NCBI GenBank assembly: GCA_025458735.1 | Contig: JALORV010000028.1 | Span: forward strand, 1 to 7,174 | From: Burkholderiaceae bacterium | GTDB lineage: Bacteria; Pseudomonadota; Gammaproteobacteria; Burkholderiales; Burkholderiaceae | Direction of reading: 5' to 3' | DNA: 7,174 bases | In this document: piece after piece, positions 1 to 6,321 of the stretch | Numbering within the stretch: the stretch's first letter is position 1 | How the letters are laid out: the number at the start of each line of letters is the position of its first letter | Translations under genes and position numbers: made by a program | Notes under the pieces: model-generated | Database searches by the model: none | What the model saw: only the letters and a program-made list of their open reading frames with translations | Told to the model about the DNA's origin: nothing

Positions 1-1
1 C

Positions 2-1141
2 GGAGGCGTGATCGACTTCGGCCGCGACTATGGCGGGCTGGATGCTCGCCTGCAGGGCAACTTCCCCGCCTGGACACTCACGTTCGGGCTGGCGTGGGAG
101 CAGTTGAACGAGCAGCGGTTCGGCTACGAGAACTTCGTGCGCAACAACGGGCAGACTATCCTCGGCGTTCGGGGCGGTCTGCGGCGCGACGAACGAAACC
201 GCGTTGCCTCGCTCGATCCTTACCTCCAGGGCGAGTGGAGGCTTGGCGAACGCTGGCGACTGCTCGCCGGTGCGCGCGCCTCGACGGTCAGCTTCGAGTC
301 GAACGACCGATACTTCGCGAACGGCGACGACTCCGGTTCGACCCGCTACCGCGCCATCACCCCGACGCTCGGCGTCGTCTACCGGTTCTCGTCGTCCGGC
401 AGCGTCTATGCGTCCTACGGCCGCGGCTTCGAGACACCGACGCTGAACGAGGTCGCTTACCGTGCCGACGGTTCCGCCGGACTGAACGGCGACATCGATC
501 CGGCACGCAGCGACAACGTCGAAGTGGGACTCAAGTCGGCACTCGGCTCCGGTGCGGTCGCGACGCTGGCGCTGTTCTCGGTATCGACCCGCGACGAGAT
601 CGTCGTGCTCGCCAACAGCGGCGGGCGTTCGGCGTTCGGCAATGCCGGCGCCACCTCGCGCCGCGGCGCCGAAGCGTCGATCGACTGGCGTCTTGCCCCG
701 CAGTGGTCATTCTTCGCCGCGGCCACGGCGCTTCAGGCGCGGTTCGACGAGGGATTCCTCACCTGTGCCGCGGCGCCCTGCCCCGCGCCGTCCGTTCCCG
801 TCGCCGCCGGCAACCGGCTGCCGGCCGTCCCGGCGTGGTCGGGCCTGGCCGAGCTGCGCTGGCGTCCGGGCTGGGCCGACTGGCAGTTGCAGTGGCGCGT
901 GCAGTCGAAGCTCTACGTCGACGACCGCAACTCCCAGGCCGCGCCCGGCTATGGCGTGCTCAATCTGTCGGTCGCCCGCAGCTTCGTGGTTGGCGGCGCC
1001 AATGCGCGCGCCTTCCTGCGACTCAACAACGCGCTCGGCAAGGACCATGTCGGCGCCGTGATCGTGAACGAGGCCAATGGCCGCTACTTCGAGCCCGCGG
1101 CGGAGCGCAACTGGCTCGCGGGCCTCGATCTGCGCTTCTGA
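2..1141 (+). CDS. TonB-dependent outer-membrane receptor, C-terminal part (5' end outside window)
   Basis: This is the beta-barrel part of a TonB-dependent receptor, which takes up a scarce ligand such as a siderophore or cofactor across the outer membrane using TonB energy. About 379 residues are visible. The frame is open to the left edge, so the GTG at 8 is unlikely to be the true start, and the signal peptide, TonB box and plug domain are missing. Seen: alternating hydrophobic/polar strands with aromatic girdles, a VYASYGRGFETPTLNE-type barrel segment (about residues 133-148 from the GTG), a probable extracellular loop with a Cys pair at 253 and 258, and a VNEANGRYFEP segment before the last strand. 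The protein ends in LDLRF, with the terminal Phe expected of a BAM-inserted barrel. The C-terminal style resembles the FecA/YncD (PqqU) group as I remember it, so an iron chelate or small cofactor is possible. The substrate cannot be read from this fragment. Confidence 0.9.
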   Translation, partial: GGVIDFGRDYGGLDARLQGNFPAWTLTFGLAWEQLNEQRFGYENFVRNNGQTILGVRGGLRRDERNRVASLDPYLQGEWRLGERWRLLAGARASTVSFESNDRYFANGDDSGSTRYRAITPTLGVVYRFSSSGSVYASYGRGFETPTLNEVAYRADGSAGLNGDIDPARSDNVEVGLKSALGSGAVATLALFSVSTRDEIVVLANSGGRSAFGNAGATSRRGAEASIDWRLAPQWSFFAAATALQARFDEGFLTCAAAPCPAPSVPVAAGNRLPAVPAWSGLAELRWRPGWADWQLQWRVQSKLYVDDRNSQAAPGYGVLNLSVARSFVVGGANARAFLRLNNALGKDHVGAVIVNEANGRYFEPAAERNWLAGLDLRF

Positions 1142-1159
1142 GACAGCGCAAGGCCGGGT

Positions 1160-1186
1160 CCGCCGGCCGGTCGGTGCCGCCGGCGG
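1160..1186 (+). terminator. GC-rich hairpin after the receptor gene, possible terminator
   Basis: CCGCCGGC (1160-1167) pairs exactly with GCCGGCGG (1179-1186) around an 11-nt loop. It starts 18 nt after the receptor stop. There is no T-run after it (the next bases are GTAAAG), so it is not a classic intrinsic terminator. It could slow polymerase or protect the mRNA 3' end. The hairpin is seen directly; the role is a guess. Confidence 0.3.
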
Positions 1187-1199
1187 GTAAAGTTGCCGC

Positions 1200-1718
1200 A
1201 TGCGCAGCGCGGTTGCGACCACCGGAAAGACGCTTCGGGTCCTTCCGGCCGTTGTCGCCCTCGCGATGGTTGGTTGCTCGGTGCCTCCTGCGCCAACAGC
1301 GCCTGCACCGGCCTCGGCGCCTGCTCCGACGGCGCCGCCCCAACTCGCGAAGCGGTCCCCGGAGCCGTCGCGAGCCGAGGCGGACTGGCGACGCGCCGTT
1401 GCTCAGCACATTCAGTCGGTCAACGCGGCGAAGGTCTTCGAAGGCCGCCCGCCCAATCCACTGAAGGCGGTCGTCGTGCTGGATGTGGCCGTTGCGGCGG
1501 ATGGGCGGTTGCAGCGGGTCGGCGTGCTGCGCGCTCCTGCTCACGCCCGGGAATTGGGCGACGAGGCCATTCGGACGATTCGTCACGCCGCGCCCCTTCC
1601 GGCACCCCCGCAGGCACTGCTGAATCACGGCAGTGTCCGATTCACCGAAACCTGGCTGTTCCGCGAGGACGACCGCTTTCAGCTGCGGACGTTGGCGCAG
1701 ACGCAACTTTTGGACTGA
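1200..1718 (+). CDS. Lipoprotein with TonB C-terminal-like domain
   Basis: The predicted product has 172 residues. Residues 1-26 form a lipoprotein signal: basic start, hydrophobic stretch VLPAVVALAMVG, then Cys26, which satisfies the general lipobox pattern although Met at -3 is less usual than Leu. Ser follows Cys, which under the enterobacterial +2 rule favours the outer membrane. Residues 28-48 are a Pro/Ala linker. Residues about 66-155 look like a TonB C-terminal domain: beta-strand VVVLDVAVAADGRLQRVGVL, helix with ELGDEAIRTIRHA, the PLPAPP turn and a final strand VRFTETWLF. Classical TonB has an N-terminal transmembrane helix instead of a lipid anchor. The gene lies 58 bp after the receptor on the same strand, so a link to it is plausible but unproven. 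No strong Shine-Dalgarno precedes the ATG; only a weak GGGTAAAG is present. Confidence 0.75.
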   Translation: MRSAVATTGKTLRVLPAVVALAMVGCSVPPAPTAPAPASAPAPTAPPQLAKRSPEPSRAEADWRRAVAQHIQSVNAAKVFEGRPPNPLKAVVVLDVAVAADGRLQRVGVLRAPAHARELGDEAIRTIRHAAPLPAPPQALLNHGSVRFTETWLFREDDRFQLRTLAQTQLLD

Positions 1719-1853
1719 CGGAGCCGGCTCAAGCCACGCCAAGTCAACCGCACATCTACCTAAGCGTTTATGCTCATTGTCCGCGCTTTAGCCGACTGGT
1801 CGAAGGGCGGGCGCCACTTCAATCTTTCAACCAACCGACGATAGGAATACACC

Positions 1854-2045
1854 ATGAACAAGCTTGCTGCGGCGCTGGTCGCCGCCGTTTTCGCGACCGG
1901 CACCGCCTTCGCGGCCGACGCCAAGAAGGATGAAAAGAAGGCCGAGGCCAAGGCGGCCACCGCCGAAGCCAAGAAGGACGAGAAGAAGGCCGAGGCCAAG
2001 AAGGAAGAGAAGAAAGAAGAGAAGAAGGCCGAAGCCAAGAAGTAA
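1854..2045 (+). CDS. Small secreted Lys/Glu/Ala-rich protein
   Basis: The predicted product has 63 residues. Residues 1-20 are a clean Sec signal peptide with an AFA|AD cleavage site. The mature 43 residues, by count, are 17 Lys, 10 Glu, 3 Asp, 12 Ala and 1 Thr, with no bulky hydrophobic, aromatic, Cys, Gly or Pro residue. An 11-residue unit, AKKDEKKAEAK, occurs identically at 23-33 and 39-49, followed by a KKEEKKEEKKAEAKK tail. Such a chain should be a soluble charged helix or disordered. The start is supported by TAGGA at 1842-1846, seven bases before the ATG. A 135-bp gap precedes it and a strong hairpin follows, so it is probably its own transcription unit; TATGCT at 1769-1774 resembles a -10 element but I see no matching -35. 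I do not recognise a named family. Short Lys/Ala-rich periplasmic proteins such as the acid-shock protein Asr are a loose compositional analogy only. Confidence 0.75.
   Translation: MNKLAAALVAAVFATGTAFAADAKKDEKKAEAKAATAEAKKDEKKAEAKKEEKKEEKKAEAKK
1920..2000 (+). repeat. Two 33-nt direct repeat units inside the Lys-rich gene
   Basis: Units at 1920-1952 and 1968-2000 encode the same 11 residues and differ at only two third-codon positions (GAT/GAC and GAA/GAG). They are separated by 15 nt. A shorter, partial copy of the pattern lies near the 3' end of the gene. This fits growth by tandem duplication with selection on the protein. Confidence 0.75.
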
Positions 2046-2062
2046 TCGCTCCGTCCGACTGT

Positions 2063-2437
2063 TCAATCCGGGGCGGAGCAATCTCCGCCCCGGTCTTGCT
2101 TCGGCGCCAGACAGCGCTGCGCGCGACCGGCGTCGACGCCTTCGATTCGAAGCACCTTGTCGCGGCCGCGCTCGCCGGACAGGATGCGCACCTGCCTCAC
2201 CGGCAGATCGAGCCGGTCGGCAATCCACTCGCACAACGCCTTGTTCGCGCGCCCTTCCAGCGGGGCAGCGGCGACCGCCACCTTCAGTCGCCCGTTGTAT
2301 TCGCCGGCAGCGCCCGTTCGCCGCGCCCCGGGCTGGAGATGGATCTGCACGATCACCGCATCGCCGTCCTCTCGGAGCCAGGTCGCCGCGATGGCTTCGA
2401 TCCGCGTGCGAGAATCGCCGCGCTTTCCTTCCCGCAT
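2063..2437 (-). CDS. DUF167 (YggU) family protein
   Basis: The predicted product has 124 residues and carries the DUF167 family pattern: HLQPGARR (33-40), LKVAVAAAPLEGRANKAL (51-68), then SGERGRDK (87-94) and a closing VLRIEG strand. The family is a small conserved alpha/beta protein of unknown biochemical role, usually near 95-100 residues. This one is longer because of about 19 extra residues at the N-terminus and a polar C-terminal tail of about 24 residues. The tail is partly encoded by the terminator hairpin of the convergent upstream gene, from which its stop is only 17 bp away. The ATG at 2437 is chosen because a purine-rich GAGGGGGGAG lies just upstream and no other ATG precedes the conserved core. 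Divergent to hemE; no functional link is evident. Confidence 0.85.
   Translation of the reverse strand: MREGKRGDSRTRIEAIAATWLREDGDAVIVQIHLQPGARRTGAAGEYNGRLKVAVAAAPLEGRANKALCEWIADRLDLPVRQVRILSGERGRDKVLRIEGVDAGRAQRCLAPKQDRGGDCSAPD
2068..2100 (+). terminator. Intrinsic terminator of the Lys-rich gene
   Basis: CCGGGGCGGAG (2068-2078) pairs perfectly with CTCCGCCCCGG (2083-2093) across a CAAT loop: an 11-bp GC-rich stem, 22 nt after the stop of the Lys-rich gene. TCTTGCTT follows, a broken T-run (5 of 8). The minus-strand exit is not T-rich, so it should work mainly on the + strand. The stem is also part of the last codons of the convergent DUF167 gene. Confidence 0.75.
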
Positions 2438-2445
2438 CAACCTGA

Positions 2446-2455
2446 CTCCCCCCTC
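2446..2455 (-). promoter_or_regulatory. Ribosome-binding site of the DUF167 gene
   Basis: On the minus strand the run GAGGGGGGAG ends 8 nt before the ATG at 2437, which supports that start. The same bases read as a C-run on the + strand directly before hemE, where they leave hemE without a Shine-Dalgarno. Confidence 0.6.
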
Positions 2456-2457
2456 GC

Positions 2458-3528
2458 GTGCGACCCAGGAACGACACCCTGCTGCGGGCGCTGCTGCGCC
2501 AAGAGACCGAATACACCCCGGTCTGGCTGATGCGCCAGGCCGGGCGCTACCTGCCAGAGTATCGGGCCACCCGCGCCCGCGCCGGCAGCTTTCTCGCGCT
2601 CGCGAAGTCTCCAGCGCTTGCCGCGGAAGTGACGCTGCAGCCGCTGGACCGCTATGCGCTCGATGCCGCGATCCTGTTCTCGGACATCCTGACCGTGCCC
2701 GACGCCATGGGCCTCGGCCTTTACTTTGCCGATGGCGAAGGACCGAAGTTCGAGCGCCCGATCCGGACCGAGCAGGACGTGGCCCGTCTGGCCGCCCCGG
2801 ATGTGGGCAGCACGCTGTCCTACGTGACGGATGCGGTGCGCGAGATTCGCCGAGCGCTCGACGGCCGGGTGCCACTGATCGGCTTCTCCGGCAGCCCGTT
2901 TACGCTCGCCTGCTACATGGTCGAAGGGGGGGGCTCGGACGACTTCCGCCTGATCAAGTCGATGCTGTACCGCCGGCCGGACCTGCTGCACCGCATCCTG
3001 GCGGTCAACGCGGCGGCGGTGGCGGATTATCTGAACGCCCAGATCGAGGTTGGAGCCCAGGCGGTGATGCTGTTCGACACCTGGGGCGGAACCCTCGCCG
3101 ACGGCGCCTACCAGGCGTTCTCACTCGCCTATGTTCGGGAGGTCTTGTCGCAACTGAAGCGAGAGCACGAAGGTGAGCGCATACCAACCATCGTCTTCAC
3201 GAAGGGTGGCGGCCTGTGGCTCGAGGAGATCGCCGACACCGGTTGCGATGCCGTTGGCCTCGATTGGACGGTGAACCTCGGTTCGGCGCGGAAGCGGATC
3301 GGAGATCGTTGTGCGCTGCAGGGCAATGTCGACCCCATGATCCTGTTTGCCGATGAAAGGGCTGTCCGGCGCGAAGTGGAGCGGGCGCTCACATCATTCG
3401 GCCGCCCGACGCCGGGTTCCGGCCACGTTTTCAACCTCGGGCACGGGATCTCGCAACACACCCCTCCCCATGCGGTGACCGTTCTGGTCGACGCGGTCCA
3501 CGAGGTCAGCCGCAACCTTCGCGCCTGA
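2458..3528 (+). CDS. hemE: Uroporphyrinogen decarboxylase
   Basis: HemE removes the four acetate carboxyls of uroporphyrinogen III to give coproporphyrinogen III, a cytosolic step toward haem. At 356 residues it has normal family length and is complete. Seen: the signature [11 protein letters not shown] (26-36) with the substrate-binding Arg; Asp76 in [14 protein letters not shown], the position of the key catalytic Asp; Tyr153 in [13 protein letters not shown]; the FDTWGG and QGNVDP segments; and His329 in NLGHGI. The GTG start is forced: an in-frame TGA lies at 2443-2445, the next ATG is inside the signature, and [12 protein letters not shown] is where homologs begin. There is no purine-rich ribosome-binding site. 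The start codon is 20 bp from the divergent DUF167 start, so its promoter must lie inside that gene. priA follows after 342 bp. Confidence 0.97.
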   Translation: MRPRNDTLLRALLRQETEYTPVWLMRQAGRYLPEYRATRARAGSFLALAKSPALAAEVTLQPLDRYALDAAILFSDILTVPDAMGLGLYFADGEGPKFERPIRTEQDVARLAAPDVGSTLSYVTDAVREIRRALDGRVPLIGFSGSPFTLACYMVEGGGSDDFRLIKSMLYRRPDLLHRILAVNAAAVADYLNAQIEVGAQAVMLFDTWGGTLADGAYQAFSLAYVREVLSQLKREHEGERIPTIVFTKGGGLWLEEIADTGCDAVGLDWTVNLGSARKRIGDRCALQGNVDPMILFADERAVRREVERALTSFGRPTPGSGHVFNLGHGISQHTPPHAVTVLVDAVHEVSRNLRA

Positions 3529-3585
3529 CGGGAGTCCAGTCCGTGCGATGCGCGCATGCGACATCCTGGCGCGATTGGGCTTGAC

Positions 3586-3594
3586 TTATTCACA
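3586..3594 (+). promoter_or_regulatory. DnaA-box match TTATTCACA
   Basis: The 9-mer matches the DnaA consensus TTATNCACA at every position. It overlaps the last base of TTGACT (3581-3586). If that were a -35 element, DnaA bound here would sit on the promoter. One perfect 9-mer can arise by chance; its weight comes from the two further sites downstream in the same gap. Confidence 0.45.
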
Positions 3595-3760
3595 CGGGCT
3601 TGTTCTCGGCGAGGAGCTCGGAATTTGCTGCCCGCGCTGGCTTGGCTCCAGCGTGCTGGCCTGTAAGTTATTGATCTAAAGGTGTTCATCGCGAAACAGA
3701 TCCGCTTGACGCGACAGCGGGACGATCGCGATCCTGGCTCCGAGCAGATCGTGCCGGCTC

Positions 3761-3781
3761 TTATCAACAGAATTGTCCACA
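3761..3781 (+). promoter_or_regulatory. Pair of DnaA-box-like sites
   Basis: TTATCAACA (3761-3769, one mismatch to TTATNCACA) and TTGTCCACA (3773-3781, one mismatch, but the preferred box form in some high-GC bacteria) lie in the same direction, with centres 12 bp apart. They are 90 bp before the priA start, where they could affect priA transcription or bind DnaA for another purpose. Confidence 0.45.
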
Positions 3782-3854
3782 GCGATTTCGGTGGCGGCGA
3801 AATTGAGGAAAAACATGCGTTTGGGGAGACTTCCTCGCAAAGTGCTGGAGCTGT

Positions 3855-3861
3855 AGGGGAG
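3855..3861 (+). promoter_or_regulatory. Ribosome-binding site of priA
   Basis: AGGGGAG lies nine bases before the ATG at 3871. It decides between that ATG and the in-frame ATG-less extension reaching back to the GTG at 3682, since PriA homology also starts at 3871. Confidence 0.65.
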
Positions 3862-3870
3862 CGCGCCGGC

Positions 3871-5889
3871 ATGTTCGCAGACATCGTCGTCGACGTGCCA
3901 GTCGGGCAACCGCTCACCTATCGGGTCAAAGCGGGCGACGAAGCCGTTCTTCCCGGCCGCTGCTGTCTTGTGCCTGTCGGCCGGCGAAGACTGATCGGGA
4001 TCTGTGTCGGTCCTGCGAGGTCCACGTCGCTAGCCGAAGAGCGGATCCGTCCTGTCGAGCGGGCGCTCGAGGTCATCGAGCCACTCGGGCAAGACTGGCT
4101 GGACTTCACCCGTTTCGCCGCCGAGTACTACCACCACCCGTGGGGGCAGGTCGCCATTCCCGCGCTGCCTCCTGCATTGCGCGTCGTGCCCGGACCCCGA
4201 TGGGCGGCGACTTGGCGGCGGCTGCGCACCATGACAAGCCTGCCGGAACCTCCCGCTTCGGTCGCCGCAGCCCCGACCCTGCTGAACGCCGACCAGCAGG
4301 CCGCTGTCGACGCCGTGGACGGAGTGACCGGCTTCGCCGCATTCCTGCTGTTCGGCGTGACCGGAAGCGGCAAGACCGAGGTTTATCTCAGCACGGTTGA
4401 GCGCCTGCTGCGCGCCGATCCGCAGGCGCAGGCGCTCCTGCTGGTGCCGGAGATCGGCCTCACGCCGCAGCTTCAGCACTGTCTGCGGCAGCGTTTTGCC
4501 GGCGAGCGGATCGTCTGCCTGCACAGCGGCATGCCGGATGCAGAGCGTTCTGCCGCCTGGCTCGCGGCGCACGAAGGCCGGGCGCGGATCGTGCTCGGTA
4601 CGCGGCTGGCGGTGTTCGCCTCACTGCCGCGGCTGCGCCTGATCGTCGTCGACGAGGAGCACGACCCCTCCTACAAGGCTGGCGACGGCGTGCGCTACTC
4701 GGCGCGCGATCTGGCGATCAAGCGCGCGCAGATGCTGGGCGCGCCGGTTCTGCTCGGTTCGGCCACGCCGTCGCTGGAAAGCTGGGCCCACGCCACCGCC
4801 GGTCGTTATCGCCTGCTGCGGCTGCCCCTGCGCGCCACCGAGGCGGCGCATCCCGAGGTGGGACTCATCGACCTGCGCACGCACAAGCCTTCGAACGGCC
4901 TCACGGAGCCGTTGCTGGCCGCGATCGGCGAAACCGTCGCCCGCGGCGAGCAGGCGCTGGTGTTCATCAACCGCCGCGGCTACGCGCCGGTGGTCGCCTG
5001 CGACGCCTGCGGCTGGCTCTCGGCCTGCCCGCACTGCGCCGTCTATGCCGCCTTCCACAAGACCGACGGTGCCCTGCACTGCCACCACTGCGGCTGGCGC
5101 AGCCCGGTTCCGGGCGCCTGCCCGACCTGCGGCAACCAGGACCTGCGCGCCGTCGGCCACGGCACCCAGCGGCTGGAGGAAGCGCTGGCATCGGCGCTGC
5201 CGGCCGCGCGCACCCTGCGCATCGACCGTGACAGCACGCGGCGACGCGGAGCGGCCGACGCGGCGCTGGCGTCCGTTCATGCCGGCGACACCGACGTGCT
5301 GGTTGGCACGCAGATGATCGCCAAGGGGCACGACTTCCAGCGCGTCTCGCTGGTCGGCGTCGTCAACGCCGATGCGCAGCTCGTCTCGCACGACTTCCGC
5401 GCGCCGGAGCGGCTGTTCGCCACCGTGCTGCAGGTGGCGGGCCGCGCCGGGCGCAGCGGCCTGCCGAGCCGGGTGCTGGTGCAGACGCGGTTTCCGGAAC
5501 ACCCGCTGTTCGCGGCCCTGCGCCAGTTCGACTACGAAGGCTTCGCCAAAGGCCAGCTTGCCGAGCGCCGCGCCGCCGGCATGCCGCCTTTCGTGCCGCA
5601 GGCGCTGCTGACGGCGCAGGCGCGTCTGCTGGAGGCGGCGATGGAATTCCTGGCGCGCGCGCGCGAGACCGGCCGCGCCCTGGGACGCGACGCAACGCTG
5701 TACGACCCGGTGCCGATGCCGCTGGCGCGGAAAGCGGGAGTGCATCGCGCACAGATGCTCGTCGAGGCGCCTGGGCGCCCGGTGCTACAGAAGTTCCTGG
5801 CCGCCTGGCTCGCCAGGCTCCGAGACGCCGAAGCGCCAGCCGGTTCGCGCGTGCGCTGGCAGATCGAGGTCGATCCGCAGGAAATCTGA
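3871..5889 (+). CDS. priA: Primosomal protein N' (replication restart helicase PriA)
   Basis: PriA is a superfamily 2 3'-to-5' DNA helicase that recognises stalled forks and reloads the replisome. The product has 672 residues, complete but shorter than E. coli PriA (about 732). Seen in order: N-terminal 3'-DNA-end-binding domain starting FADIVVDVPVGQPLTYRV; Walker A GVTGSGKT (162-169); Walker B DEEHD (261-265); motif III GSATPS (296-301); a zinc-binding insert with all eight Cys (377, 380, 386, 389, 404, 407, 417, 420); motif V region GTQMIAKGHDF (479-489); motif VI QVAGRAGRSG (521-530); and the C-terminal ending IEVDPQEI. All key residues are present, so it should be active. The ATG at 3871 is chosen over upstream extension because of the ribosome-binding site at 3855-3861 and family homology. 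It follows hemE on the same strand. Confidence 0.97.
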   Translation: MFADIVVDVPVGQPLTYRVKAGDEAVLPGRCCLVPVGRRRLIGICVGPARSTSLAEERIRPVERALEVIEPLGQDWLDFTRFAAEYYHHPWGQVAIPALPPALRVVPGPRWAATWRRLRTMTSLPEPPASVAAAPTLLNADQQAAVDAVDGVTGFAAFLLFGVTGSGKTEVYLSTVERLLRADPQAQALLLVPEIGLTPQLQHCLRQRFAGERIVCLHSGMPDAERSAAWLAAHEGRARIVLGTRLAVFASLPRLRLIVVDEEHDPSYKAGDGVRYSARDLAIKRAQMLGAPVLLGSATPSLESWAHATAGRYRLLRLPLRATEAAHPEVGLIDLRTHKPSNGLTEPLLAAIGETVARGEQALVFINRRGYAPVVACDACGWLSACPHCAVYAAFHKTDGALHCHHCGWRSPVPGACPTCGNQDLRAVGHGTQRLEEALASALPAARTLRIDRDSTRRRGAADAALASVHAGDTDVLVGTQMIAKGHDFQRVSLVGVVNADAQLVSHDFRAPERLFATVLQVAGRAGRSGLPSRVLVQTRFPEHPLFAALRQFDYEGFAKGQLAERRAAGMPPFVPQALLTAQARLLEAAMEFLARARETGRALGRDATLYDPVPMPLARKAGVHRAQMLVEAPGRPVLQKFLAAWLARLRDAEAPAGSRVRWQIEVDPQEI

Positions 5890-5900
5890 CGCGGCACGGA

Positions 5901-6321
5901 ATGAACCGCAGCCGGCGGGTTTTTTCGCCCTGTCGTCCCGCTTCCGAGGAGAGCCCCGCGACCCGCCGATTCCTGCTGTTGACCGCCGCCTGGGCGCTCG
6001 CCGGCTGCGCCGCCCTTTCCGGCGGCGCTCCGGTCAAGACCAACGACGGCGTGTTCGTCACCGAGGCCGGCATGACCCTCTACACCTTCGACAAGGATGT
6101 TGCCGGCGGCGGCAAGAGCGTCTGCAACGGACCCTGCGCCACCAACTGGCCGCCGCCACCGCCGCCAAGGCGTCCGGAGACTGGTCGATAGTCACCCGTG
6201 ACGACGGCAGCGGGCAGTGGGCCTACAAGGGCAAGCCGCTCTACGGCTGGATCAAGGACCAGAAGCCGGGCGACCGCACCGGTGACGGGCTCAACAACGC
6301 CTGGCGGCTGGCCAAGCGTAG
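5901..6321 (+). pseudogene. COG4315-like lipoprotein with repeated YxWxxD motif, doubly frameshifted
   Basis: The family is secreted lipoproteins of unknown function with two Yx(F/W/Y)xxD repeats. Seen: hydrophobic segment RRFLLLTAAWALAGC with a perfect LAGC lipobox (Cys36 from the ATG), then MTLYTFDKD (motif 1, residues 61-66) and CNGPCATNWPP. The frame then runs into prolines and stops at 6189-6191. The missing half continues in another frame from about 6158: AKASGDWSIVTRDDGSGQW and motif 2, YGWIKD (6242-6259), up to WRLAK. A second one-base shift there restores the expected ending, since AAGCGTAG would read Lys-Pro-stop as AAGCCGTAG. Adding one base at each site gives 423 nt, 140 residues. 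Either the assembly has two indel errors or the gene is dead. The start is uncertain: GAGGAG at 5946-5951 is a better ribosome-binding site, but GCG, not a start codon, stands at 5958 where a start would be expected. Confidence 0.8.
5906..5925 (+). terminator. Possible intrinsic terminator of priA
   Basis: CCGC (5906-5909) pairs with GCGG (5915-5918) over a 5-nt loop, followed by G and six T (5920-5925). It lies 17 nt after the priA stop. The stem is short but GC-only and the T-run is complete. It falls inside the apparent first codons of the next gene, which casts doubt on the start at 5901. Confidence 0.4.

Larger units (their letters stand above)
3529..3870. other. hemE-priA intergenic region (342 bp)
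   Basis: I see no gene here. The frame of priA stays open back to 3682, but the encoded residues look nothing like PriA. The stretch holds three DnaA-box-like 9-mers (listed separately), two perfect 10-bp palindromes (ATGCGCGCAT at 3548-3557 and GATCGCGATC at 3724-3733), and a weak inverted repeat CGCTGG/CCAGCG (3635-3640, 3648-3653). An AT-richer patch at 3664-3680 could carry a promoter. TTGACT at 3581-3586 looks like a -35, but no good -10 lies 16-18 bp after it. No clear terminator follows hemE. Confidence 0.6.

Noticed and set aside
94..1464. 456-residue open frame on the + strand across the receptor gene and into the lipoprotein gene
   Set aside because: Arg/Ala/Pro-rich shadow frame typical of GC-rich DNA; two real genes in other frames explain the same bases.
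1721..1730. GAGCCGGCTC palindrome after the TonB-like lipoprotein gene as a terminator
   Set aside because: A 10-bp palindrome leaves no loop for a stable stem and no T-run follows.
2437..2875. N-terminal extension of the DUF167 protein to 270 residues, antisense into hemE
   Set aside because: The family core begins close to the ATG at 2437, that ATG has a good ribosome-binding site, and the extra part is an antisense shadow of hemE.
3682..3870. N-terminal extension of priA by 63 residues from a GTG at 3682
   Set aside because: The extension has no PriA-like sequence, the family start FADIVVDVP is at 3871, and AGGGGAG precedes that ATG at good distance.
3529..3870. Chromosomal replication origin
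   Set aside because: Only three box-like sites, no AT-rich unwinding element, no dnaA, dnaN or parAB nearby in the window.
4621..5745. 374-residue open frame antisense to priA
   Set aside because: Low-complexity Arg/Ala/Val composition and no recognisable domain; mirror of the priA codon pattern.
6150..6165. Programmed ribosomal frameshift in the COG4315 gene
   Set aside because: No slippery heptamer with a following stem is evident, and a second shift in the same direction at the 3' end would also be needed; indels explain both.
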